DNA of 64,000 bases from Aphanizomenon flos-aquae FACHB-1287 (GTDB lineage Bacteria; Cyanobacteriota; Cyanobacteriia; Cyanobacteriales; Nostocaceae): contig NZ_JACJTO010000002.1 in assembly GCF_014698755.1 (NCBI RefSeq), positions 1-64,000 of the forward strand, read 5' to 3'. The notes below the pieces were generated by a model. That model ran no database searches and was not told the DNA's origin. It was given only the letters and a program-made list of their open reading frames with translations. How positions within the stretch are numbered: position 1 is the first letter of the stretch; each line of letters begins with the position of its first letter. Of this stretch, positions 53,239 to 62,139 are shown one piece after another. A program made the translations under genes and the position numbers.

Positions 53239-53912
53239 AATATATTCAAAAAAGTGCAGAACCAAATAGTTTATCTACATGGAAAATCAAGCAAGGTGCT
53301 AAAATTCCTACTTGGAAAAGTTTTGGAAGAACTGTAGTTAAAGGTCAGCTTTTAGAAATTTTATTAAAAGAACAAGGTTATATTTGTTGTTATTGTGGTG
53401 TTGCTATAGATAAAGGAAATTGTCATATTGAACATTTTAAACCTCAAGGTATAGATGAAACTGTGAGATTTGATTATTTTAATCTTATAGTTTCCTGTCA
53501 AGGAGAAGATGATAAACCCCGTGTTCCTGTACATTGTGGACATCAAAAAGATAAAGATAATTGGTATGATAAAAAACTATTAGTTTCACCATTAATAGCA
53601 AATTGTGGAGAGTTTTTTAAATATTCTGCTGCTGGTGAAATTTTACCGACAGAAGAAACTAGTAAAAAAGTTGCTGCTGAAACAACAATAGAAAAATTAG
53701 CTTTGAATATTCCCAAGTTACAAAGAATGCGTAAAGCTGCAATTGATGCAGAATTAGAATTATTAGTAGATGAGGATTTTAATGAAGAGGAAATCAGGAA
53801 TATTATTAAGGATTATTTAGAATTGAATGATGACGGAAAGTATCAACCATTTTGTGCTACCATTGTTTATATTTTAGAAAATTATTACTGTAATTCAATT
53901 AATCCAGGTTAA
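53235..53912 (+). CDS. ptuB: HNH endonuclease of the Septu/retron type (PtuB-like)
   Basis: The 225-residue protein has an HNH core: CCYCGVAIDKGNCHIEHFKPQ (about 53-73: zinc Cys pair then His-x-Glu-His), FNLIVSC, and a second zinc Cys/His set around VHCGHQKD, ending with the finger-fold NWYDKKLLVSPL. This is the retron/Septu HNH family. It overlaps the ATPase gene by ATGA, so the two are translated together. The C-terminal half is helical and acidic and may contact the ATPase. Nuclease action on tRNA or DNA is known for relatives; the target here is unknown. Confidence 0.8.
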   Translation: MKYIQKSAEPNSLSTWKIKQGAKIPTWKSFGRTVVKGQLLEILLKEQGYICCYCGVAIDKGNCHIEHFKPQGIDETVRFDYFNLIVSCQGEDDKPRVPVHCGHQKDKDNWYDKKLLVSPLIANCGEFFKYSAAGEILPTEETSKKVAAETTIEKLALNIPKLQRMRKAAIDAELELLVDEDFNEEEIRNIIKDYLELNDDGKYQPFCATIVYILENYYCNSINPG

Positions 53913-53975
53913 AACATATTTCGTGGATAATAAACAGTATAATAATATAAAGATATTCAGGAGTTTACATATTCT

Positions 53976-54206
53976 ATGCCAACTATTAAACAAAGATTTA
54001 CTGTAATTATTGAAAAAGAAGACAATGGGTATGTTTCCCTGTGTCCAGAATTAGATATTGCTAGTCAAGGAGATAGCATTGAGGAAGCAAAAGATAATTT
54101 AAAAGAAGCAATTGAATTATTTTTAGAGTTTGCTTCACCTTCAGAAATAAAAACTCGTCTCAAAAGCGAAATTTTTATTACTAATTTGGAGGTTTCTGTT
54201 GGGTAA
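53976..54206 (+). CDS. hicB: HicB-like antitoxin
   Basis: The 76-residue HicB-fold protein has IEKEDNGYVSLCPELDIASQGDSIEEAKDNLKEAIELFLEFA, the partial RNase-H-like domain of HicB antitoxins. It lacks a C-terminal DNA-binding domain, as in other short HicBs. It overlaps hicA by 8 bp and lies 63 bp after the HNH gene. The partner toxin gene is frameshifted, so the antitoxin may be left without a target. ATG 53976. Confidence 0.88.
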   Translation: MPTIKQRFTVIIEKEDNGYVSLCPELDIASQGDSIEEAKDNLKEAIELFLEFASPSEIKTRLKSEIFITNLEVSVG

Positions 54207-54418
54207 GTTACGCTTACTATCAGGTAAAGAAATCTGTAAAATTTTACAAGACAATGGCTTTACAGAAGTTAGACAAAAAGGAAGATCATATTGTTATGCA
54301 AAAAGCAATAGAAGACTCTACTTTGACTGCTATTGTACCTAATCACTCATCTGTTAAACTTGGTATATTAATGTCAATTATTCGACAATCTCAACTACCT
54401 CGTTCTCTATTTGAATAA
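54199..54418 (+). pseudogene. hicA: hicA toxin gene with a single-base frameshift
   Basis: From TTG 54199, supported by GGAGG 6-7 nt upstream, the frame reads GKLRLLSGKEICKILQDNGFTEVRQKG and then departs from the family. In the +1 frame it continues SHIVMQKAIEDSTLTAIVPNHSSVKLGILMSIIRQ...LFE to a stop at 54418. An extra base near 54285 (ggaagatcat instead of ggaagtcat) restores HicA, including the catalytic His of GSHIVM. So the toxin is either inactivated or this is a sequencing error. Confidence 0.8.
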
Positions 54419-54445
54419 TAATTTTATCTCAAATTTCAAATCACT

Positions 54446-55792
54446 ATGACACAACAACCGATACAAGTAATTGGCGGCGGACTTGCAGGAACAGAAGCAG
54501 CATGGCAAATAGCCCAAGCGGGTGTGCCTGTAATTCTTCATGAGATGCGCCCTAAACGCTTCAGCCCCGCCCATCATACCGAAAATTTAGCCGAATTGGT
54601 CTGTAGTAACTCCTTTGGGGCTATGGCCAGCGATCGCGCCGCCGGTCTATTACACGAAGAATTACGCCAACTCGGTTCTATTGTCATCTCTAAAGCAGAT
54701 GAACACGCAGTCCCCGCTGGTGGGGCTTTGGCGGTGGACAGAGGACAATTTGGGGAAGATTTGACCAAAACCCTAGCCAATCACCCTTTAATTGATTTTC
54801 GACGGGGGGAAGTTACAGCCATTCCCGAAGGTATTGTCGTTTTAGCTTCAGGACCCTTAACCAGCCCCGATTTAGCCGCAGATTTACAACGATTTACGGG
54901 GATGGAATATCTTAACTTTTTTGATGCTGCAAGTCCCATTATTACCGGAGATTCTATCAATAAAGATATTGCATTTATGGCTTCTCGTTATGACAAAGGT
55001 GAAGCAGCTTATCTAAATTGTCCCATGAATAAAGAGCAGTATTTACAATTTCGATCAGCACTTTGTCAAGCAGAACAAACAGAATTAAAAGACTTTGAAA
55101 GAGAAACAGCGAAATTTTTTGAAGCTTGTTTACCAATTGAAGAAATGGCAAAAAGAGGGGAAGATACCATGCGTTATGGACCACTAAAACCAGTGGGTTT
55201 ATCTGATCCTCGTACGGGAGAACGTAACTATGCGGTAATTCAATTACGACAAGAAGACAAAGCTGGTCAACTTTGGAATATGGTAGGATTTCAAACTAAT
55301 TTGCGCTGGGGTGAACAAAAACGAGTATTTCAAATGATACCTGGTTTAGAAACAGCCGAATTTGTCAGATTAGGAGTAATGCACCGCAATACTTTTTTAA
55401 ATGCACCCCAGTTAATGTTAGCAACTTTGCAATTTAAAGAACGTCCAACCTTATTAGCTGCGGGACAATTAATAGGAACAGAAGGTTATACTGCTGCATC
55501 TGCAGGAGGTTGGTTAGCGGGAACAAATGCTGCTAGATTAGCCTTAGGAAAAGAACCCCTAATTTTACCTATTACAACCATGATGGGGGCATTATTTGAG
55601 TTTATCAGATCCGCTGCACCAAAACATTTTCAACCCATGGCTCCTAACTTTGGAATTATCCCAGATTTGGGAGTAAAAATCAAGAGTAAACCAGAAAAAT
55701 ATGGACGTTACCGCGACAGATCCTTAGTAGATTTAGCAACTTGGAAAAAAGAAAATTTAGGCATTTTCATTGAAGAAGAAAAATACAGATAA
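54446..55792 (+). CDS. trmFO: Methylenetetrahydrofolate-tRNA-(uracil-5-)-methyltransferase TrmFO
   Basis: The 448-residue flavoprotein makes ribothymidine at tRNA position 54 using methylenetetrahydrofolate and FADH2. The FAD Rossmann motif [12 protein letters not shown] is at residues 8-19. Conserved [29 protein letters not shown] and [10 protein letters not shown] carry the functional cysteines, and the C-terminal [21 protein letters not shown] is the second FAD signature. Full length. It starts at ATG 54446, 28 bp after the hicA remnant; HIP1 site at 54629. Confidence 0.97.
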   Translation: MTQQPIQVIGGGLAGTEAAWQIAQAGVPVILHEMRPKRFSPAHHTENLAELVCSNSFGAMASDRAAGLLHEELRQLGSIVISKADEHAVPAGGALAVDRGQFGEDLTKTLANHPLIDFRRGEVTAIPEGIVVLASGPLTSPDLAADLQRFTGMEYLNFFDAASPIITGDSINKDIAFMASRYDKGEAAYLNCPMNKEQYLQFRSALCQAEQTELKDFERETAKFFEACLPIEEMAKRGEDTMRYGPLKPVGLSDPRTGERNYAVIQLRQEDKAGQLWNMVGFQTNLRWGEQKRVFQMIPGLETAEFVRLGVMHRNTFLNAPQLMLATLQFKERPTLLAAGQLIGTEGYTAASAGGWLAGTNAARLALGKEPLILPITTMMGALFEFIRSAAPKHFQPMAPNFGIIPDLGVKIKSKPEKYGRYRDRSLVDLATWKKENLGIFIEEEKYR

Positions 55793-55810
55793 TTTGCATA
55801 TCTAAAATCC

Positions 55811-55845
55811 ATCAAACTCTTGTGGGGTGGGCTTCTAGCCCGCCA
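55811..55845. repeat. Dispersed hairpin repeat, copy 4 (short)
   Basis: atcaaactcttgtggggtGGGC-ttcta-GCCCgcc matches the core of the family at 7833, 25458 and 49190 and lies 20 bp after trmFO, where it may double as a terminator. Confidence 0.6.
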
Positions 55846-55888
55846 TAATCATACAATTAAAATATAGAAGATCCTCATAAAAAGTATT

Positions 55889-56182
55889 TTAATCCTTCTG
55901 TTTTAACATCACCAAACCATGAATACCTACCGCTGTAATCACACCTCCTAATAATCCCCAAGTAGCATCTGCAAAAACATTAATTCGATGAGCTAAAGCT
56001 CGATGATATGCAAATTGTAAAGTTCCTTTATCAAACTTTTTATCATTGGCAATTTTTTCTATGTAAGTTTCAGCTTTAATCAGCGCATTATAATCCACAG
56101 CAAAAAAATAAAGAGATATTAACACTACCAAAAAACCAGGAACAACTAAAGTAAATAGTAAAATTACTGGACGTATTTTCAT
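55889..56182 (-). CDS. Small two-span membrane protein, function unknown
   Basis: The 97-residue protein has an N-terminal span (PVILLFTLVVPGFLVVLISLYFFA, about 4-28), a charged loop of about 40 residues (AETYIEKIANDKKFDKGTLQFAYHRALAHRINVF) and a second span (about 72-92, ATWGLLGGVITAVGIHGLVML). It is a plausible real gene: ATG start, stop and membrane topology are coherent. I do not recognise a family. Convergent with trmFO. Confidence 0.65.
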   Translation of the reverse strand: MKIRPVILLFTLVVPGFLVVLISLYFFAVDYNALIKAETYIEKIANDKKFDKGTLQFAYHRALAHRINVFADATWGLLGGVITAVGIHGLVMLKQKD

Positions 56183-56584
56183 AAAAACTTAGTGATTTAC
56201 TGAATCTATATAATTTAACTTTATTTTTGTAAAATTTACAACTGACACAAAAACCTCCCAAACTCTCATTTCTCCGTGTCCTCCGTGGTTCGTTCTGACC
56301 AAGACCAAATTAAAATCAAATTATAGTAAAGTAAGCAATTTAATCATAATCAAACGCAGATAAACGCAGATAAACGCAGATAAATGATAATGATTATTCT
56401 GTACAGTCTCAGAAGATGTTTTTAAACCCAAGCAGGTAGGTTTCGCTTGTGTAGAGGCGGTTTATAACTGCTTGTATATGTATAAATTTAGACTTTTCAA
56501 ACACCCTATCAGATAAAATTTAGTAGAAGTCATGAAAATCAAGGTTAGAATAACTAAAATTAAATTGTATTAAGTTAAAAGAAA
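56183..56584. other. 402-bp gap with three kinds of repeat
   Basis: About 56260-56293 carries the ctctcatttctccgtgtcctccgtggttcgtt stretch shared with the MITE at 1013-1104. 56352-56383 holds three tandem 10-bp aaacgcagat units. 56426-56510 is the second copy of the repeat at 26517-26610 (aacccaagcaggtaggttt...gtgtagaggcggttt...tgtataaatttaga). No gene is seen. Confidence 0.65.
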
Positions 56585-57850
56585 TTGTCAAAACAACTCA
56601 CTCACAACCTGTTCCCCGGTTCAGTTATCAAATTAGATCATGGGTTAACATTAATTCACCAACAGATATCCACCACACCCATAGTGGTAGCTGACGTTTG
56701 GGTAGGTGCGGGAACTAACCTAGAACCAGAACCCTGGTTTGGAATGGCACATTTCCTAGAGCACATGATTTTTAAGGGGACTCCCAACCTACTTCCTGGG
56801 GAATTTGATTATCATATCGAAAAAATTGGCGGTGTCAGTAGTGCCGCAACAAGCCATGATTACGCCCATTATTCCATCACAACCGCTGCTAATTATTTAG
56901 AAGATACACTACCCTATTTAGGGGAATTACTCCTGAATGCAGCCATTCCTGACGACGAATTTATCAGAGAACGGGATGTGGTGTTAGAAGAAATCCGTAG
57001 TTATAATGATGATCCTGATTGGCTAGGTTTTCAATCTCTGGTTAAAAATGTTTACCAAAACCACCCTTACGGACGTTCTGTATTGGGTACTGAGCCAGAA
57101 TTGATGCAGCATTCCCCGGAAGCTATGCGTCGCTTTTATCGCAGTTATTACCAACCAGAAAATATGACTGTGGTAATTGTGGGGGGGATTGGTGAAAAAG
57201 CCGCTAGGGAATTGGTAAACCGTGTATTTGCAGATTTTCCTGAACGGGATAATTGTCTCCAATTTACCAAAGTTCCAGCACCGATAATTAAAGGCATTTG
57301 TCGTCATGAGTTAATATTACCAAGATTAGAGCAAGCGCGGTTAATGATGGCCTGGAAAGTACCGGGAGTAGAAGAATTTCGGGCTGTTCATGGGTTAGAA
57401 TTATTGTCGGCTGTGCTAGGAGAAGGGAGAATTTCTCGGTTAGTATCTGATTTGCGGGAAGAAAAGCAACTTGTTCAAGACATTCGCTGTGATTTTTCTC
57501 TACAACGAGAATCAAGTTTATTCACAATTACGGCTTGGTTAGAATCAGAATATTTGGAACTAGTGGAAAATTTGATTTGTTCCCATTTGGAAAAATTGCA
57601 AAATCAAGAAATTAGTCAGCAAGAATTAAATCGCATTCGGAGGTTTTTATGTAATGATTTTGCTTTTTCCACAGAAACACCAAATCAGCTAAGTAGTTTT
57701 TATGGTTTTTATCATACTATCGCTCAGGCTCAATTAGTTACCAACTATCCCCAAGAAATCCAATCTTTTAATCCTCAAGAACTGCAAAAAATAGCTCAAC
57801 AGTATCTTTCCCCGGCTAATTATGCTGTGACAATTCTCCAACCTTGTTAG
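56585..57850 (+). CDS. M16 family zinc peptidase, catalytic subunit
   Basis: The 421-residue pitrilysin/processing-peptidase-like enzyme has the inverted zinc motif HFLEH (residues 56-60, in FGMAHFLEHMIFKGT) with the distal Glu in RDVVLEEIRSYNDDP, so it is catalytically complete. The C-terminal half has the second M16 domain with VPGVEEFRAVHGLELLSAVLGEGRISRLVSDLREEKQLV. It starts at TTG 56585 (MSKQLTH); no strong ribosome site. The next gene, 19 bp downstream, is a degenerate M16 protein, the usual active/inactive heterodimer arrangement. Possibly periplasmic, but no signal peptide is seen. Confidence 0.9.
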   Translation: MSKQLTHNLFPGSVIKLDHGLTLIHQQISTTPIVVADVWVGAGTNLEPEPWFGMAHFLEHMIFKGTPNLLPGEFDYHIEKIGGVSSAATSHDYAHYSITTAANYLEDTLPYLGELLLNAAIPDDEFIRERDVVLEEIRSYNDDPDWLGFQSLVKNVYQNHPYGRSVLGTEPELMQHSPEAMRRFYRSYYQPENMTVVIVGGIGEKAARELVNRVFADFPERDNCLQFTKVPAPIIKGICRHELILPRLEQARLMMAWKVPGVEEFRAVHGLELLSAVLGEGRISRLVSDLREEKQLVQDIRCDFSLQRESSLFTITAWLESEYLELVENLICSHLEKLQNQEISQQELNRIRRFLCNDFAFSTETPNQLSSFYGFYHTIAQAQLVTNYPQEIQSFNPQELQKIAQQYLSPANYAVTILQPC

Positions 57851-57869
57851 TTATTAACTGAAATTTAAA

Positions 57870-59141
57870 ATGCAAACTATTAGTAGTCGATCTCTTATTC
57901 ATCGCACTGTGTTAAGTAATGGCATTATTTTATTAGTATCAGAAAATCAAGCTGCTGATATTATTGCTGGACGGATTTTTATCCGTGCTGGTAGTTGTCA
58001 TGAACAGCCAGAAAAAGCTGGTCTAGCTCATTTATTATCAACGGTAATGACCAAGGGCTGTGATGGTTTATCCAGCTTAGAAATTGCCGAAAAAGTCGAA
58101 TCTGTCGGAGCTAGTTTAGGCACAGACGCAGCTACAGATTATTTTTTGCTATCTTTAAAAACGGTAACTGCCGATTTTATTGACATTTTAGCATTAGCTG
58201 GACAATTATTGCGATCGCCTACTTTTCCCGAAAATCAAATAGAATTAGAAAAACGATTAGCAATTCAAGATATTCGTTCTCAAAAAGAGCAACCTTTTAG
58301 CGTCGCTTTTGAACAACTACGTCAAGCAATGTACCCAAATCATCCCTATTCTATGTCAGTTTTGGGTGATGAAACAACCATGAGTAGTATTACCCGTGCT
58401 GATTTATTAGAATATCATCAAACTCATTTCCGTCCTGATAATATTGTAATTAGCATTGCTGGACGCATTACAGCAGAACAAGCAGAAAAACTAATTACCA
58501 AGATTTTTGGTGATTGGCAAATACCCACTTTACCAAAACCTAATCTTAATTTACCACAAATTATCGCCTCACCCAAATCTTGTTTACAACCCCTAAATAC
58601 ACAACAATCAATTATTATGTTAGGTTATTTAGGACCATCAGTAAATAACCCAGAATATGCGGCACTCAAGTTACTTTCTAGCTATTTAGGTAATGGTCTT
58701 TCTAGTCGTTTATTTGTAGAATTGCGAGAAAAGCAAGGTTTAGCTTATGATGTATCTGCCATTTATTCTACCCGGCTATTTCCCGCTTCCTTCGTAGTTT
58801 ATATTGGCACTGCGCCAGAAAATACCACAATAGCCCTTAATGGACTTCAGCAAGAAGTAGAATTGTTATGTACCACCGAACTATCAGCAGCAGCATTACA
58901 AACTGCTAAAAATAAAATTATCGGTCAATATGCTTTAGGTAAACAAACTAATGGACATATTGCTCAGATATATGGCTGGTATGAAATTTTAGGCTTAGGG
59001 ATTGAATTTGACCAAAAATTCCCAGAATTAATTAATAATGTCACAGCAACGGAGGCAATTACAGTCGCTCGTAAATATTTACAAGCACCATATCTGTCTT
59101 TAGTGGGACAAGAGGAAGCTATTCAAACCGCTATTTCCTAA
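57870..59141 (+). CDS. M16 family peptidase homologue, degenerate (non-catalytic) subunit
   Basis: The 423-residue M16 fold has HLLST where the partner has HFLEH, so the catalytic Glu and second zinc His are missing. The rest of the fold is intact: FIRAGSCHEQPEKAGLAHLL, KEQPFSVAFEQLRQAMYPNHPYSMSVLGDE and LLSSYLGNGLSSRLFVELREKQGLAYDVSAIYS with the substrate-binding RxxxGLAY motif. It should pair with the preceding gene product as the binding subunit, as in two-chain M16B peptidases. ATG 57870, 19 bp after the catalytic gene: one operon. Confidence 0.92.
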   Translation: MQTISSRSLIHRTVLSNGIILLVSENQAADIIAGRIFIRAGSCHEQPEKAGLAHLLSTVMTKGCDGLSSLEIAEKVESVGASLGTDAATDYFLLSLKTVTADFIDILALAGQLLRSPTFPENQIELEKRLAIQDIRSQKEQPFSVAFEQLRQAMYPNHPYSMSVLGDETTMSSITRADLLEYHQTHFRPDNIVISIAGRITAEQAEKLITKIFGDWQIPTLPKPNLNLPQIIASPKSCLQPLNTQQSIIMLGYLGPSVNNPEYAALKLLSSYLGNGLSSRLFVELREKQGLAYDVSAIYSTRLFPASFVVYIGTAPENTTIALNGLQQEVELLCTTELSAAALQTAKNKIIGQYALGKQTNGHIAQIYGWYEILGLGIEFDQKFPELINNVTATEAITVARKYLQAPYLSLVGQEEAIQTAIS

Positions 59142-59295
59142 AACCTTAAATTGCGTAGGTTGGGTTAACGTATGTTACCCAACAAGCATTGAAAACAATT
59201 TGGGTGATATTTTATATTCATACCAAAAAAATAACAGTGAATAAAGTGATAGCAATAAGTGTAAGATTAGTATCAGAAAGTTCTATAAAATTTTT

Positions 59296-60045
59296 ATGAA
59301 AGTCAGTCTAACAGCAAATACTCCCAACTTGAGCGCGAATTCTTGGTATTGCTTACTTTTGTTAATCAGCACACCCCTATTAATTAGTTCTTCTGCTTTC
59401 ATATCCACAGCAGCACCAGTCAAAATTGCCCAAGTTAATACAGAAGTTAAAATTAATCGTCCCTCTCTCAACTTAGGTAGTCAAGGTGAACGAGTTACAG
59501 AACTTCAAGCCGCTTTAAAGCTTTTGGGCTTTTATTCGGGTGCTGTGGATGGTATATATCAACAAAGTACCATTATTGCCGTTGCCCAGTTTCAACAAGC
59601 TGCGGGCTTAAATCCCAGCGGTAATGTAGATAACATCACTTGGCAAAAACTGTTCCCCAACCCATTAAATATTACTTCCGCCCCTAACCCAGTCCGTAAT
59701 TTTACGACTTTTCCCACCCAACCCCCTAAAGCTAGAAACAGACCCACAACCCCCAAAAATCAAAGTAGTATTACCATTCAACCCACCCCTGTCAATCAAC
59801 GAACATCCGGTATTCAATATACCACAGAAGGATGGCCAATTTTGCGTTTACGCACAAGTGGAGTGGAAGTGATTAAATTGCAAAAACAACTTAAAAACTT
59901 GGGTTTTTTCAATGGTAAAATAGATGGAGATTTCGGCGTATCCACAGAAGCAGCAGTCAAAGCTGCTCAAACTCGTTATGGTTTAAAACCTGATGGTGTT
60001 GTCGGTGGTGATACATGGAAAGTCTTCTTAAAACGCACTTCCTAG
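59296..60045 (+). CDS. Exported protein with two peptidoglycan-binding domains
   Basis: The 249-residue protein has an N-terminal hydrophobic signal sequence (WYCLLLLISTPLLISSSAFISTAAP, about 15-39). PG_binding_1 domains lie at about 58-118 (LGSQGERVTELQAALKLLGFY...VAQFQQAAGL) and 188-247 (LRTSGVEVIKLQKQLKNLGFF...VKAAQTRYGLKPDGVVGGDTW). A Pro/Thr/Asn-rich linker joins them. No catalytic domain is attached; role in cell-wall anchoring or sensing is inferred. ATG 59296. Confidence 0.9.
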   Translation: MKVSLTANTPNLSANSWYCLLLLISTPLLISSSAFISTAAPVKIAQVNTEVKINRPSLNLGSQGERVTELQAALKLLGFYSGAVDGIYQQSTIIAVAQFQQAAGLNPSGNVDNITWQKLFPNPLNITSAPNPVRNFTTFPTQPPKARNRPTTPKNQSSITIQPTPVNQRTSGIQYTTEGWPILRLRTSGVEVIKLQKQLKNLGFFNGKIDGDFGVSTEAAVKAAQTRYGLKPDGVVGGDTWKVFLKRTS

Positions 60046-60075
60046 TAACATTAATCTTGTGATCATCATCAAACT

Positions 60076-60429
60076 ATGAAGCACTTTCTCTTAACTTGGC
60101 TCGGCGCTGCGGTCGCATTGTTAATTACATCTAAAATTGTCCCTGGGATTATTCTCACTAGTTTTACTGCGGCCTTGATTGCTGCTGTTATCATTGGTTT
60201 GGTAAATGCCATTGTCCGGCCAATTTTGCAGATTTTAACATTTCCCATTACCTTTATTACTTTAGGGTTATTTACTTTTGTAATTAATGCTCTAACTCTA
60301 TGGTTTGCTAGTACAATAACTCGCGGTTATGGTTTTGAAATTCAGGGTTTTATTCCTGCTTTTTTAGGTTCAATTGTTTTATCAATTGTTTCTGGTATTA
60401 TTAATCAAATTGTTAATGCAATTGATTAA
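60076..60429 (+). CDS. Phage-holin-family / DUF360-type four-span membrane protein
   Basis: The 117-residue protein has four membrane spans (about 5-22, 27-47, 55-79, 90-112), with NAIVRPILQILTFPITFITLGLFTFVINALTLW, the signature of the widespread 'phage holin family IV'/YvlD-like small membrane proteins. Despite the name it is probably a housekeeping or stress membrane protein rather than a prophage gene; no phage genes are nearby. Starts 31 bp after the peptidoglycan-binding gene, probably cotranscribed. Its stop overlaps the convergent cobE stop by 4 bp. Confidence 0.88.
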   Translation: MKHFLLTWLGAAVALLITSKIVPGIILTSFTAALIAAVIIGLVNAIVRPILQILTFPITFITLGLFTFVINALTLWFASTITRGYGFEIQGFIPAFLGSIVLSIVSGIINQIVNAID

Positions 60430-60848
60430 AATATCAGACTTTCACTTTTAGCAACAGCTACTGTTATCCCTACTCCTGATAATCGGAAAATCTGTTTAGG
60501 AACTAATAACATTATTTCTCCAAATGGGATTTCCGAAACTGCAAGAATTGCAGAAGCTTCAGCTACACTCAATGTTCCCACTAACTTACTAATAATATTA
60601 TTAGGATTGGGAACAAATACATTATTTAAAAGTTCAGCACTAAAAGTTTTTAAAGGTAGTTTTTCTAAGTTACAAAATTCTACCAAACCAATTTCTGAGG
60701 CTTTTTTATCAATAGTTGCAATTCCAGCTACTTCACTATATATAAGCTGATATTCTCCAAAAACTTTTTTAATTACTGTCTTAATTAATTGTGAGGAAAT
60801 TCCTTTTTGACAACCAATTCCTACCCATAATTTTTTTGTGTATATCAC
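60426..60848 (-). CDS. cobE: CobE/CbiG C-terminal-type cobalamin biosynthesis protein
   Basis: The 140-residue protein matches the CobE/GbiG_C fold: LWVGIGCQKGISSQLI at the N-terminus, then AGIATIDKKASEIGLVEFCNLEKLPLKTFSAELL, and SVAEASAILAV...VAVAKSE. In CbiG this domain accompanies opening of the precorrin ring; stand-alone CobE is found in the aerobic pathway. The start is GTG 60848. It is not adjacent to other cobalamin genes, though cbiA lies elsewhere in the window. Confidence 0.8.
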   Translation of the reverse strand: MIYTKKLWVGIGCQKGISSQLIKTVIKKVFGEYQLIYSEVAGIATIDKKASEIGLVEFCNLEKLPLKTFSAELLNNVFVPNPNNIISKLVGTLSVAEASAILAVSEIPFGEIMLLVPKQIFRLSGVGITVAVAKSESLIF

Positions 60849-60924
60849 AATATCTACCTTGTTTTTAAATATTCATTATATTGTTTCCCAGTCTTATTCC
60901 CTGTTCTTTCTCTCAACTTCTAAG

Positions 60925-61095
60925 TTAAGAGCTTAATTTTTTCTTTATCATTACCCAAAAATCCCATAAAATCTCACTCAAGGAGGATTTATTAGCATTT
61001 AAAGTAGTTATTATCACACAAAAACTGATAATTCCAATACTTCCAACCAAAACAAAACCATGTATATTGTTCATATCTAGCACAGTAGGAAACAT
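60925..61095 (-). CDS. Possible small single-span membrane protein
   Basis: An open frame of 56 codons from ATG 61095 (or 49 from ATG 61074) encodes a hydrophobic span (HGFVLVGSIGIISFCVIITTL) followed by a Ser/Lys-containing helix ending WVMIKKKLSS. It is on the same strand as cobE, 76 bp upstream of it. No Shine-Dalgarno is evident before either ATG. I do not recognise a family. The rest of the gap (61096-61271) shows no feature except AGGT before queE. Confidence 0.35.
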   Translation of the reverse strand: MFPTVLDMNNIHGFVLVGSIGIISFCVIITTLNANKSSLSEILWDFWVMIKKKLSS

Positions 61096-61271
61096 CAAGG
61101 CACAAATAAAAGTAAAAAGTTAATCTAATTTCTTTCTACTCTGATTGTGTAAAAAGTTTATCTTGATGTTTCTCTTTTTCTTAATCATTCAAACTTTGAT
61201 CAAAAATTTCCAAATATCCAGCTTTATATGGCAAACTAATAACTAAATAGATTATAAATTTTAGGTTGAAA

Positions 61272-61898
61272 ATGTCGCTTTTAAAAATTAAGCTCCCCAT
61301 TCATGAAACTTTTCAAAGTACAGTTCAGGGAGAAGGATACTGGACAGGTTCCTTAGTAGACTTTATTCGCTTATCAGGTTGTCCAGTCCGTTGTCCTTGG
61401 TGTGATACTGGTTACGCTGACGGAGGAGCAAATTTACCACGGTTAGAACGTTCAATTGGTGAACTTTTAGCAGAAATTAAATCTCCCAGAGTCGTAATAA
61501 CCGGTGGAGAACCATTTATTCACAAACATTTACCCGCATTAGTTCAAGTCTTGTCAACCGCAGATAAACAAGTTAATATAGAAACATCAGGCTCTTTTTG
61601 GCAAGAAATCTCCCCAGCAGCTTGGATTACTCTATCTCCTAAAGAACATATTAACTCTAAGTATCCCGTACAAAGTCAGTTTTGGAGTCGAGCTAATGAA
61701 GTTAAAATAGTCATAGAAACAGGTACAGAAATTGATTTTTACCAAAAATATTTATCTACACACCCTAATTTACTTGTTTACTTACAACCTGAATGGTACA
61801 GTTTTTCAAAATCGCTACCGCTGATTTTCCAGATATTACAAAAAAAACCTGACTATAAACTTTCCTTACAAACACATAAGTATATTGGAGTACAATAA
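61272..61898 (+). CDS. queE: 7-carboxy-7-deazaguanine synthase QueE
   Basis: The ~208-residue radical-SAM enzyme converts 6-carboxytetrahydropterin (product of QueD) to 7-carboxy-7-deazaguanine. The cluster motif is CPVRCPWC (Cys-x3-Cys-x2-Cys, with Trp before the last Cys) in FIRLSGCPVRCPWCDTGYAD. SAM-binding ITGGEP follows. The N-terminal ETFQSTVQGEGYWTG is the substrate-binding lead. A TTG-initiated frame opens at 61266; ATG 61272 with AGGT upstream is the likelier start. Partner queD is at 49430. Confidence 0.93.
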   Translation: MSLLKIKLPIHETFQSTVQGEGYWTGSLVDFIRLSGCPVRCPWCDTGYADGGANLPRLERSIGELLAEIKSPRVVITGGEPFIHKHLPALVQVLSTADKQVNIETSGSFWQEISPAAWITLSPKEHINSKYPVQSQFWSRANEVKIVIETGTEIDFYQKYLSTHPNLLVYLQPEWYSFSKSLPLIFQILQKKPDYKLSLQTHKYIGVQ

Positions 61899-62139
61899 CA
61901 AATTAGCAGCTACTAATCAAATCGTTGAACTTAACCTCTTATACTATTCTGGTCAAAGTTGAAATTTACTTCACTAAAATAAATCTTGAAGCCTCTTACT
62001 TTTGTTTAAAAATAACTTATATTTATAGTTTTCCTGCTTATGAAGTACAAAGTTTTTTAGTTTTAGGACACAGCGAATAGTAAATAAATTGGTATGTACT
62101 TCAATAGACCAGAAAACTATATAAATAATTCAATACCTA

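Noticed and set aside
51800-53912. Retron with ATPase and HNH effectors
   Set aside because: No reverse transcriptase gene or msr/msd-like structure precedes the ATPase; the gap to larE is about 200 bp.
60076-60429. Prophage holin
   Set aside because: The family name is historical; neighbours are chromosomal and no phage genes occur in the window.
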